Shown: piece by piece, positions 40,243-48,696 of the stretch
Layout: every line of letters begins with the position of its first letter
Numbering within the stretch: the first letter of the stretch is position 1
NCBI GenBank assembly: GCA_963740455.1
Contig: CAVUEF010000007.1
Location: 186,001-250,000 of the forward strand
DNA from: Paucibacter sp963740455
GTDB taxonomy: Bacteria; Pseudomonadota; Gammaproteobacteria; Burkholderiales; Burkholderiaceae_C
Reading direction: 5' to 3'
DNA: 64,000 nt
The notes under the pieces: model-generated
What the model was told of the DNA's origin: nothing
Database searches by the model: none
What the model saw: only the letters and a program-made list of their open reading frames with translations
Program-made: the position numbers and the translations under genes

Positions 40243-43200
40243 TTATTCCTGATCAAACATATCGAGGGTGCCTACCGCTTCTGTGCGTGGCGCTTCACGC
40301 GCCAGGCGGGTGATCTCGGGCCAGCTTTGCACCAGGCCGTTGTACGACAGCGCCTCGGCCGCGCGCTTCTTGCGCTCGCACAGCGTGTAGAGCCGGTAGC
40401 AGAGTTCGCGCGCGACCTCGGCTTTGGCGCCGAGTTTGGCGACGAGCGCCGCGGCAGCGCTTTCGCCGCCGGATTCCAGAGCGCGGATGAGTTGGTGAAC
40501 CATCTCCCACGCTGTCAGGCGCGCATCGGTGGCCGGGTCCCAGTCGGCGGGCAGCTCCTCGGGCCGGAACAGCCGTACCTTGCCGCGCTTGGATTCGAGG
40601 ATCTTCGCCTCAACCATGCCGGCGACGCTGGTGTTCTTGGACTTGCTGAGCTGCTCGGCCACGCCGTACTCGCCCTCGTCGAAGCCCGACTGCTCGAACC
40701 ATGTGAGTGCCCAGCGGCTGTCAGCGTCGAAGTCGCCCTCCTGCTCGGCCAGCGCCTCGTCGAGGGTCTGGTTGATGAGCGCCAGCGCCTCGCGCACGGT
40801 GAGCGGCCTGCCTTCGGCGTCGAGCACCTTGGCGTAGCGGGTATAGACCGCCATCCCCGGGCCGATGGCCGCCTGTGCCAGGTCCACCGGCGCGATGTTG
40901 CCGCGTTGGAGGTGGGAGAGCGCTTGCGGCAGCTCGGCCTTGAGCACAGTGACGAACTCACGGAGAGTCGCTGCGGGCGCATTTGTCACGCGGGGACGGC
41001 AAACGAGAATGATGCTGGACGCGAGAGAGTTTGTGCCCGTCTTCAGTCCTTGGTCACGTTCCGTGCGCATCGGCCAAGTACCACTGACAGCGAAGCCGGC
41101 TCGGATCACCGCGTCGAGAAATGTCTCCCAACCGGTACTGGCGGTCCCGTCAGTACCGTCGCTTTCGGACTGCTTGAATGCGTAGTAGATGCTGACTGGG
41201 AAAGCCGGATGCGTCTGTTCTGCCAAGCGGTGCATCGCCTCAGTCATGCCGTCAAGAAAGAACGACTCTGCCTTATCTTTACCGCCATGACGATAGGGTG
41301 TGGCAACCAACTCCTCGGCCTTCGGTACGGCAACCGTGGCGAACAGCTCCGGGAGTATTGGTTTCAACGATCGGCGCAGCCATACGTAGAAGAAATCCGA
41401 TAGGTCGGCGTAGCCGATGTTGTCGTAGTACGGTGGATCGGTTGAGACCACTCTGTCGCAACTTATCGACTGAGTCTGCGCGTCGGCTTGTGTAGCTGCG
41501 CCGTCCTGCGAGGCCGGGAGCGCATTGATCATCACCTTCTCGATCCACTCCAACGCCCCAGTCCAATTGCCAGTTGAAGTGGAGAGCGGATTCCCCTCGG
41601 CATGATCCCAGACCATCGGAATTGCCTGGCGTCCGAACGTCTGAACGATGAAGTCTCCGCCCCAAGGCGTCAGGGACGACCAATAGTTCGCACTCCGCCC
41701 GACGCCCAGGGACAGATACACCCCCACCGCATCGCTATATGAAGTCGCGCCTCTACCGTTGTCGCGCAGGGGCTTGCCGTCGTCTTCTAGACCGGCGGCG
41801 AGGGCGTCGCGTTTCACCCGCTCGCGCGCTTCCTGCACCAGGTCGGAGAAGGTCGTCAACGCCACGAGCTGACGGGGCGTGAAGAGGTCGCCGTAAGTGG
41901 TGAGGCCGTAAAGTTGAGTACGAATATCTCGCGGGTTGTGATTAATTTCCTGCTCGGGTTTCCACGATGGAACTGCCGCAACCGCCGCCGCTTCCGATAT
42001 GGCATCGGGTGAGAGGTGGATGCGCCCGTTCGCTCCTTCCGCAATGATTGCCATCATTCGCGAACCGAGCGTGCCTGCCATTCCCTGTTCACGAATGTAG
42101 GTAACCGGCATCGGCGTTCCAGACATGAGGCACTTGAAATGACCGCCGCGACCAACCTTGGTACCTTGCTTCGCCCCCTCGGTATCACTTGGCTTGCCCA
42201 CTTTCACCGTGAAGCGGTAGCCGCCGTTCTCGATCACCGGCTCGACATACGCCTCCTTGCCCGCCTTGGTGGAGAGCATGAAGGTCGAGGCGAGCGGCAC
42301 GTCCACCAGCGCGAAGGCCGGGTTCGGGCTCTTCACCGTGCGCGCCCAGAGCCAGGCAATCACGGTGAGCTTCTGGCCCGCATACTTCTTCAGGTCCGGC
42401 CGCGGGTTTTTTGGATCACCCACCATCTCGGCAGTGACCTCGATCTTCGGGTAGAGGTGGCCGATGCGCTTCTCGGCCTCGTCGCGCATCCACTGGCCGT
42501 AGTAGCGAACGTCCTCGGCCAGGCCCTGCGCGCCACGCCAGCCCTTGTCCAACTGAGCAATTTGCTTCTGCGCATCGGGGTTCACCGGCGGCTTGCCGGC
42601 GAACTTGGGCGGGATCTCGATCATCGCCTTGTTGATCAGCACCGCCACCGGGTTCAGGTCGCTGGCATAACTCTCCAGTCCCAGCCGCTGCGCCTCCAGC
42701 GGCAATGCACCGCCGCCGGCGAACGGGTCGTGAAAGGCGGGCAGCTTGTGCCTATCGAACAACTCCTTGGCACGGGGATGGTCGACGTTCTCGACGCAGG
42801 TGCGTCGCCAGCTTGCCCAGATCTCGTCGCGTGCCGCCTGCAGCACCGTCTCGTTGGTGGTGTTCTCCCACAGCACCAGGTCTTCGATGATGCGGAAGAG
42901 CCTCCGCCGCTCTGCGTCGGCCAGCATGTCGTCCAGGGTCGGTGCCGGCCCCGGCTCGGGAACTGAAAGCGTCGTCCCCTTGGCTTTCTCTGCGAGATTC
43001 TTCGCCTCTTCCCAAACCTTCAAGCGGGCCTTCAGTGCGGCCTCCGCCTTCTTGCGCAACTTCGGGTCCGCCCGCAGCACATCCACATAGGCCGATGGGT
43101 CGTCCACCATCTGCGAAAAGATCACTGCCCGCGCCGCGGCCAGCGGCCGCCGCGCCCACCACAAATGCAGCGTGCTGGGGTGGCCATGGCGGATGGACTT

Positions 43201-43272
43201 CTCGCGTGCGCTGGCCTTGTTGATGGCCTCGAGCGGGAGGGCGACTTCGATGAGTTTCTTCTTGTGGTTCAT
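40243..43272 (-). CDS. DUF1156-containing DNA methyltransferase
   Basis: This 1009-residue protein begins MNHKKKLIEVALPLEAINKA, followed by HPSTLHLWWARRPLAAARAV, the DUF1156 signature. A SAM-binding motif DPFAGGGALPLEA lies near residue 182 and the catalytic DPPY in VSTDPPYYDNIGYADL near residue 610. That order (SAM motif before DPPY) fits an amino-methyltransferase, probably N6-adenine. Such genes occur in type-I-like, DISARM-like and other defence clusters. The ATG at 43272 overlaps the TGA of a small upstream frame. The DUF499 gene follows by 5 bp. Target sequence and activity are unknown. Confidence 0.85.
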   Translation of the reverse strand: MNHKKKLIEVALPLEAINKASAREKSIRHGHPSTLHLWWARRPLAAARAVIFSQMVDDPSAYVDVLRADPKLRKKAEAALKARLKVWEEAKNLAEKAKGTTLSVPEPGPAPTLDDMLADAERRRLFRIIEDLVLWENTTNETVLQAARDEIWASWRRTCVENVDHPRAKELFDRHKLPAFHDPFAGGGALPLEAQRLGLESYASDLNPVAVLINKAMIEIPPKFAGKPPVNPDAQKQIAQLDKGWRGAQGLAEDVRYYGQWMRDEAEKRIGHLYPKIEVTAEMVGDPKNPRPDLKKYAGQKLTVIAWLWARTVKSPNPAFALVDVPLASTFMLSTKAGKEAYVEPVIENGGYRFTVKVGKPSDTEGAKQGTKVGRGGHFKCLMSGTPMPVTYIREQGMAGTLGSRMMAIIAEGANGRIHLSPDAISEAAAVAAVPSWKPEQEINHNPRDIRTQLYGLTTYGDLFTPRQLVALTTFSDLVQEARERVKRDALAAGLEDDGKPLRDNGRGATSYSDAVGVYLSLGVGRSANYWSSLTPWGGDFIVQTFGRQAIPMVWDHAEGNPLSTSTGNWTGALEWIEKVMINALPASQDGAATQADAQTQSISCDRVVSTDPPYYDNIGYADLSDFFYVWLRRSLKPILPELFATVAVPKAEELVATPYRHGGKDKAESFFLDGMTEAMHRLAEQTHPAFPVSIYYAFKQSESDGTDGTASTGWETFLDAVIRAGFAVSGTWPMRTERDQGLKTGTNSLASSIILVCRPRVTNAPAATLREFVTVLKAELPQALSHLQRGNIAPVDLAQAAIGPGMAVYTRYAKVLDAEGRPLTVREALALINQTLDEALAEQEGDFDADSRWALTWFEQSGFDEGEYGVAEQLSKSKNTSVAGMVEAKILESKRGKVRLFRPEELPADWDPATDARLTAWEMVHQLIRALESGGESAAAALVAKLGAKAEVARELCYRLYTLCERKKRAAEALSYNGLVQSWPEITRLAREAPRTEAVGTLDMFDQE

Positions 43273-43559
43273 GCGGCTCTCTGGCCTCGTCGGATGATTG
43301 CCTCGGACCGGCGGATGAAAGCCGGATGATTCCGGGGTCTTGGTCCCTTGGCCGTCGATGGATTACAGGGTTTCGTCGATAGATTGTCGATAGATTCGCT
43401 CGCTGGAAAGCTCCCCTTGCCGTCGATAATTTCTGCCTCTTCGTCGATAGAAGATCGATAGATCATGCGCTGAGTGCCTGCAACGTGTAGCGCGTTCCGC
43501 GCCCGCGCCAAGCCTACGTACGCACGCAGGGTGGCGCTGAATTGATGGTCACTCACCAT
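43269..43559 (-). CDS. Doubtful small coupled ORF spanning the repeat array
   Basis: A 96-codon frame begins MVSDHQFSATLRAYVGLARA. Its ATG overlaps the last bases of the DUF4145-like gene by 11 nt and its TGA overlaps the methylase ATG by 4 nt, as expected for a translationally coupled gene. Against it, most of its length is the array of 11-bp repeats with module periods of 65 and 68 bp, not multiples of three, so no conserved peptide repeat results. The first 32 residues look most protein-like. It may be a short leader peptide, a decayed gene or no gene. Confidence 0.3.
   Translation of the reverse strand: MVSDHQFSATLRAYVGLARARNALHVAGTQRMIYRSSIDEEAEIIDGKGSFPASESIDNLSTKPCNPSTAKGPRPRNHPAFIRRSEAIIRRGQRAA
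43289..43464. repeat. Array of nine 11-bp repeats in three R-N10-R-R modules
   Basis: Copies of an 11-mer start at 43354, 43375, 43386 and at 43422, 43443, 43454; the best is GTCGATAGATT, perfectly doubled in tandem at 43375-43396. A more diverged set of three (GTCGGATGATT-like) starts at 43289, 43310 and 43321. In every module the start-to-start spacing is 21 then 11 bp, so each is one repeat, a 10-bp spacer and two abutting repeats, 43 bp long. The first two linkers both end in a CCCTTGCC-like sequence. All copies lie on one helical face within a module. The array sits directly before the DUF1156 gene, where an operator for the methylase-ATPase part of the operon would be expected. Confidence 0.75.
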
Positions 43560-44655
43560 CGGAGTCCGAAGCCAGCTTCGAGTCGAAGGATTTGAACCAA
43601 GCGACTACGGCATCAAGCTGAATAAGAACAGAATTTGCCATCTCCGTCGAAATGTCTTCAGGCTCACCTTCCTGATCATGCGACCCAAGATTTCCAAAAC
43701 TCTGGACCGTCTCGAAATACTTTTCGATGTGAAGCGGAACGATCTTCTTGCGCCTGACCTGCGAGAGCAATTCCTCCAGCCCCTTGTAGACCTCGGCGGG
43801 CTTTTGGTCCTGTCCGCCACCTTTGCCCTTGGTTCGTGACTCGTCAACCAGATCCTTGAGGATAGCTTCGCATGCCTTCCTCATGTTGTTCAAGGACTCG
43901 GCAGGGTGTTCGAAAACTAGTGTCCTTGCCTTGCTCAAATGCGTTTCAACGCGCGTGAGTCGTGAGTGGTGAACACCGACGGATGCACCGATCAAGGTCA
44001 ATGAACTTGCAGGAGGATTTGGCTTTGATTGGGCCGTTGAAGAAATCGTGTTGGCATCTGCCGGAACCACCACGCGCCCGCGCAGTGCGGCCAGCGCCGA
44101 ATCGACAAGTTCGACAAATGCCTTCAGAGCACGGTAGGTCGCTCCATACAAGAAATTCTCGTACGAGACTTCGTCCATTTGGCCGAGCGAGCCAGCAACC
44201 ACCCCTTTGGACTTGAGCATGGGATCGAGCTCGAATCTGATTACCTCCAAGACTGCAAGGCTCTCCGCGCCACCCCGATCTCGCAGCCCTTCGACAATCT
44301 CGACCCTCCAGGGATTCCCATCCTTCTGAAACATCTCGTAGAGATGGTCGCAAAGTCGGTGTTCTGCCCTGAAATCGCCATACCCGGCCTTGAATAATTG
44401 AGCCAGATCGTTATCCGATAACACGCGGGCTTCAAACAAGCCATCAAACAGCTTGGGACGGCTGTGCTTCTGAAGGTAGAAAACCAACAACATCGACCCA
44501 GCCAAGAATCCGGAGTCGACGACCCTTTGATCCATGGCTTCTAAAACGGCCTCTGTCGCTTCGGGACTATTGGTTACCTCGGTGATCAGGTCATAGACCG
44601 CGACCTTTGGATTAACGATGCGGCGAATCACCGCTTGCTCGGAGATGCGTGTCAT
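43549..44655 (-). CDS. Uncharacterised protein with DUF4145/HEPN-like C-terminus
   Basis: This 368-residue protein has two parts. The first 220 residues (MTRISEQAVIRRIVNPKVAV ...) are helical and unrecognised. The C-terminal 150 residues contain NNMRKACEAILKDLVDE and then PLHIEKYFETVQSFGNLGSH, the pattern of DUF4145/HEPN-like domains, where a GNxGxH motif recurs. Base composition is lower in G+C than its neighbours. It lies between the helicase gene (61 bp upstream) and the repeat array before the methylase, in the same orientation. A role as a specificity, regulatory or effector subunit of the defence operon is only a guess. Confidence 0.6.
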   Translation of the reverse strand: MTRISEQAVIRRIVNPKVAVYDLITEVTNSPEATEAVLEAMDQRVVDSGFLAGSMLLVFYLQKHSRPKLFDGLFEARVLSDNDLAQLFKAGYGDFRAEHRLCDHLYEMFQKDGNPWRVEIVEGLRDRGGAESLAVLEVIRFELDPMLKSKGVVAGSLGQMDEVSYENFLYGATYRALKAFVELVDSALAALRGRVVVPADANTISSTAQSKPNPPASSLTLIGASVGVHHSRLTRVETHLSKARTLVFEHPAESLNNMRKACEAILKDLVDESRTKGKGGGQDQKPAEVYKGLEELLSQVRRKKIVPLHIEKYFETVQSFGNLGSHDQEGEPEDISTEMANSVLIQLDAVVAWFKSFDSKLASDSDGE

Positions 44656-44716
44656 GGTTTGTTGAACCGGACGTCAGCGTATGTCATGCAACAGGGCCGA
44701 GACTGATTGCGGCGCG

Positions 44717-47700
44717 TCAGCATGGCGGTCCAGCTCGGCCAATGAGGGCTGCGAATTCGTAGTTCACACTCGTCACGTCGAAGTCGGGTTCACGTCGAAA
44801 CGGCTGCCTAACGTAGTGCGGTCGGTGTGATCCATCGGGCATGAACTCTACGATGGCGAGAATGAAGTCGTCCGGCTTGTTCAACGAGTAGAGGATTTCG
44901 TTCCTGGTGACGGTTACGGTCTCCGCACTGGTGATGCGGCCCTTCACTTCAATGAAACGCAGCTTGCCGGTGCCCGGCACGCGGCTTTCGATGTCATAGC
45001 CGAGCTTCTCGAACTCACGGTCGGTCGGATCGAAGCCAAGGCTGCGCTCGATTTCCATGATGACGGCGCGAGCCCTTGCGGCGCTGGCCTGGGTATCCAC
45101 CGGCCCGGTTGGCGTCGACATGGACTCGCCTCTCATCGCCGCGAGCAGTCCCATCGGCACCACCAGCAACCCACCCAGCACGACGGGCGGTAAAGGCGAA
45201 ATCTGGGCTTCGAGCTTCAAGTCCTGCAGCCGCTTCGCTAGTCGGCCTTGCAGCAGGTCTGCCCGTTTGCGGGCCTCGCCCGAGTTGAGTCGGGCATTGG
45301 GCTTGCCAGCGTGCTCCTGCAGCTTCAGTTGCTCGGCTCGATGGTCCCAGTAGGTGATCTCCTTGGTGAGTCGGTCCTTCACTGCAGCTTCGGTCTTGGC
45401 GATGAGCGCGAGCTTGCCGTCGCGAATCTCGGCCAAGTGCTGTGGCACCACGGTCGCCACCGCATGGCCCAGGACCTTCTGTTCCACCTCGCGGTTGATC
45501 CACGCGCACTCGGGTCGGCCCAGGATGGCATCGACCCCGGGCTCGCCCTCGGCCAGCGGCCGGTAGTCCAGATAGGGTGCGTACTGGATGTGGCGCATGG
45601 CGCCGTCGGCTGCGAGTTCAACGTAAAGCATCCGCTTGGAGACGACGCGGCGTTCGCCCGAACGGGTGAGGCTCGCGTCCTGGATGGAATGCTCCAGGAA
45701 GAAGAGCATGCGCGGTTGCGTGCCGAGATCGCGTTCGTCCACCAGCACCGTGCCGCGCTTGAGCAGATCACGGTGGCGCTCCAGGGTGAGATCGATCACC
45801 GAGTCGAGCAGCGGGTGCCCGGGACAAACAAACGCTGCCAGCGGCTGCCCCTGCGGCGTGACCAACGCCTTGTCGAAGGCGATGCGCTCGTAACGTGGCT
45901 GCACCGGCTCGCCGGTGCCTATCAGGCGGTCACGGTGGCGCACCGGCGCAGGCACATGCGTGATCTCGTAACGCCGCGGCTCGCGTTGCTTGGCGGTGCC
46001 ACCCAGGCGTCGGAACGCTTCGTGGAAGAACGATTCGATGAAGTGCGGCTGCAGGCGGCGGGCATCGGCACGTTCCATGTCCTCGCGGATGGTCTGCACG
46101 CGGCTGACGTCCATGACGTCGTGTGCCAAAGCGCGCTCTTCGAGCAGATTCTGCAGATGGCTACGGTCGAGCGTCTGGTCGAGCACCGTGCTCAGGTAAG
46201 CCTTGACCTCGGGGCGTTCGCCATAGCGGATGGCCTGGATCATCAGGTCGCGCAGCGACTTGCCCTCGAACTGCAGCTTGCCGAGCACGTCGAACACCTG
46301 GCCACCCAAGGCCATGCGTGCCTGCTCCAACTTTTCCAGCAGCTTGCGATAGACGTCGCCCTCGCGCGTTTCCTCGGCCACCAGATTCCAAAGGTGGCAG
46401 ACCTCGGTCTGCCCGATGCGGTGGATGCGGCCAAAGCGCTGTTCGATTCGGTTGGGGTTCCACGGCAGGTCGTAGTTCACCATCAGGTGGGCGCGCTGGA
46501 GATTGATGCCCTCGCCGGCCGCATCCGTGGCCAGCAGCACCTGCACTGCGGGGTCGTGCTTGAACGCTTCCTGCACGTTCAGGCGTTCTTCGCGGCCAAC
46601 ACCGCCGTGGATAATGACCACTGCCTCTTTGCGGCCCAGCAGCGTGGTGATGCGGCTTGCCAGGTAGTTGAGTGTGTCCCTGTGCTCGGTGAAGACCACC
46701 AGCTTCTGGTGCGGTGACGGCGCATGGCGCGGGATTGCACCCGAGCCATATGGTGCTTCCGGCTCGGCAGCGCGCGGCACGGCCGTTCCTACCGTGAAGA
46801 TCTCGCCGAGCAGGCTGGCCAGTTCACGCCACTTGGTGTCGGCACCACTGCGACGAACAGCCAGCGCGAGAGACTCGAGGCCCTTGAGGGTTTCGATCTC
46901 GGCCCTCAACTCCACGATGCTGCGGGCGGCGGTTGCCTGGTCGAGAATTTCTTCCTCGGCGGCCTCGACTTCGTTGTCGGGTGCTTCTTCGAGGTCTTCG
47001 ACGTCGTCTGCATCGAGCGCAGGGGCAGCCAACGACACGATCGGTTCGGCATGGCCACCGCGCTGCAGCACTGCAAGTTCGCGCAGTCGGTCTTCCAGTC
47101 GCTCCCGCCGACGTCGCAGGGATTGATAGATCGCCTCGGGAGATGAGGCGAGTCTGCGCTGAAGGATGGTGAGTGCGAAGCCAACGGTGCCAGCGCGTTT
47201 GTCGTTCTCCAGTGCGTCGGCGCGGTTGAACTCTTCGCGCACGTAATCGGTGACGGCCTGGTAAAGCTGGGCTTCGGTGTCGGACAGCTTGTACGGCACG
47301 GTGTAGGCGATGCGCTGCGGGAACAATGGAGTGCCATCGAACTTGAGCAGGCTCTCCTTGACCATCCGGCGCATCAGGTCGGAGACATCGGCGACATGGA
47401 CACCGTCGCGGAAGCGGCCCTCGAATCTGTCACCGTCCAGGAGCGCCATGAAGAGCTGGAAGTCTTCTTCCTTGCCGTTGTGCGGCGTCGCCGTCATCAG
47501 CAGGAAGTGCCGCGTGAGCGTGGACAGCAACTGGCCAAGCCGGTAGCGTTTGGTGTACTTGATCTCGCCGCCGAACACGGTGGCCGACATCTTGTGCGCT
47601 TCGTCGCAGACGATCAGATCCCATCGGCAATCTGGCGCCTGGAGCTTTTGCTGCACATCCTCGTTGCGCGACAGCTTGTCGAGCCGGGCGATGACCAGGT

Positions 47701-48295
47701 TCGTTTCCATGAACCAATTGCCAGTGCGGGCGGCTTCGAGTTTGTCGTTGGTGAGGATCTCGAACGGGAGATGGAAGCGACGGTAAAGCTCGTCTTGCCA
47801 CTGCTCTGCCAAACTGCCTGGGCAAACAATCAGGCAGCGCTGCAGGTCGCCGCGGGCGATCAATTCTTTGATGAGCAGGCCGGCCATGATCGTCTTGCCG
47901 GCGCCGGGGTCGTCTGCCAGCAGAAAACGCAGTGGCTGTCGCGGCAGCATCGACTCATAGACAGCCGTGATCTGGTGCGGCAGCGGGTCGACGACCGAGG
48001 TGTGGACTGCCAACACAGGGTCGAACAGATGCGCCAGCCGGATGCGCAGCGCCTCGGAGACCAGGCGGAAGAGCGCGCCATCACCGTCGAAGCTCCACGG
48101 GCGCCCGCGTTCGACAACTTCGAGTCGGGGCTCGTCATGACGGTAGAGCAGCTCATTGGCTACCCGGCCAGTGGGCGCCTTGTAGGTCAGCTCCAGCGCC
48201 TCGGAGCCGAACCACTGCACGCTGACCACGGTGACAAGAGCGTCGGGCAGGACACCACGTACAGCGGCGTTAGGCTGCAGATCCTCAAGTCTCAT
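44717..48295 (-). CDS. SNF2-family helicase with C-terminal DUF3883 (DrmD-like)
   Basis: This 1192-residue protein has Walker A DDPGAGKTIMAG (about residues 128-139), CDEAHKM (about 230-236), LMTATPHNGKEEDFQ, and the C-terminal helicase part LLATDAAGEGINLQ with WNPNRIEQRFGRIHRIGQ. The last 100 residues hold GYDIESR ... LRFIEVKGR, the DUF3883 domain with PD-(D/E)xK-like E-V-K spacing. The same architecture occurs in DrmD of class 1 DISARM and in other defence helicases. It probably translocates on double-stranded DNA. The ATG at 48295 gives the usual N-terminus MRLEDLQPNAAVRGVLP. The DISARM-relationship is from family knowledge. Confidence 0.85.
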   Translation of the reverse strand: MRLEDLQPNAAVRGVLPDALVTVVSVQWFGSEALELTYKAPTGRVANELLYRHDEPRLEVVERGRPWSFDGDGALFRLVSEALRIRLAHLFDPVLAVHTSVVDPLPHQITAVYESMLPRQPLRFLLADDPGAGKTIMAGLLIKELIARGDLQRCLIVCPGSLAEQWQDELYRRFHLPFEILTNDKLEAARTGNWFMETNLVIARLDKLSRNEDVQQKLQAPDCRWDLIVCDEAHKMSATVFGGEIKYTKRYRLGQLLSTLTRHFLLMTATPHNGKEEDFQLFMALLDGDRFEGRFRDGVHVADVSDLMRRMVKESLLKFDGTPLFPQRIAYTVPYKLSDTEAQLYQAVTDYVREEFNRADALENDKRAGTVGFALTILQRRLASSPEAIYQSLRRRRERLEDRLRELAVLQRGGHAEPIVSLAAPALDADDVEDLEEAPDNEVEAAEEEILDQATAARSIVELRAEIETLKGLESLALAVRRSGADTKWRELASLLGEIFTVGTAVPRAAEPEAPYGSGAIPRHAPSPHQKLVVFTEHRDTLNYLASRITTLLGRKEAVVIIHGGVGREERLNVQEAFKHDPAVQVLLATDAAGEGINLQRAHLMVNYDLPWNPNRIEQRFGRIHRIGQTEVCHLWNLVAEETREGDVYRKLLEKLEQARMALGGQVFDVLGKLQFEGKSLRDLMIQAIRYGERPEVKAYLSTVLDQTLDRSHLQNLLEERALAHDVMDVSRVQTIREDMERADARRLQPHFIESFFHEAFRRLGGTAKQREPRRYEITHVPAPVRHRDRLIGTGEPVQPRYERIAFDKALVTPQGQPLAAFVCPGHPLLDSVIDLTLERHRDLLKRGTVLVDERDLGTQPRMLFFLEHSIQDASLTRSGERRVVSKRMLYVELAADGAMRHIQYAPYLDYRPLAEGEPGVDAILGRPECAWINREVEQKVLGHAVATVVPQHLAEIRDGKLALIAKTEAAVKDRLTKEITYWDHRAEQLKLQEHAGKPNARLNSGEARKRADLLQGRLAKRLQDLKLEAQISPLPPVVLGGLLVVPMGLLAAMRGESMSTPTGPVDTQASAARARAVIMEIERSLGFDPTDREFEKLGYDIESRVPGTGKLRFIEVKGRITSAETVTVTRNEILYSLNKPDDFILAIVEFMPDGSHRPHYVRQPFRREPDFDVTSVNYEFAALIGRAGPPC

Positions 48296-48696
48296 GCCTG
48301 CCCGGCATGCGTAAAGGTGTTCGAGTGTTTTCGGTACATGATGACAACCCGCCCTCTCGTCGATTGCGCGGTACGGTCGCAGAATTATTGCACGCTACAG
48401 TGTCGTTTCACTCCGTCCAAAGCTGTGGATTCCATCGCACGGCAAGGAGGCTCAGAATGGCCCGGCACTACTCGACCACGAACTTCGTACGGCAGATGCT
48501 GCACACCCGGGCGGTAACGCAGCGGAGTGCGGCATTGGGCAGTTTAGTCCGGTGGCCGACCGAGTTCACAGGCTGGAATCCAATGGCAGCGCCCGCTGCA
48601 AATCAGTTGCCAGCCCCGATCCTCACTATCGAGCTTCGCTGCGAATATCGACATTCGGTTCAGGGTTCCCTCGCCCCAACCGCCCGCTACGTTTCC
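48296..48696. other. 401-bp gap before the DrmD-like gene, with a gene remnant
   Basis: This stretch must hold the helicase promoter and 5' leader. It also holds the start of a broken gene at 48457. A 6-bp inverted repeat, CATGCC/GGCATG (48293-48298 and 48304-48309), overlaps the helicase start codon and might affect translation, but it may be chance. No complete gene is seen. Confidence 0.4.
48457..48510 (+). pseudogene. 5' fragment of a small gene with intact ribosome-binding site
   Basis: An ideal AAGGAGG (48444-48450) lies 6 bases before an ATG starting MARHYSTTNFVRQML. I recall similar N-termini (with a following PNALLARYF segment) from small uncharacterised proteins; here the resemblance ends after about 14 residues and the remaining open frame is the antisense of the Nudix gene. 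It looks like a deletion scar at the right border of the island. Recognition is from memory and the end coordinate is approximate. Confidence 0.3.

Noticed and set aside
43289..43464. CRISPR array
   Set aside because: Repeats are 11 bp, diverged and separated by 0 or 10 bp; there are no 30-bp spacers and no cas genes.
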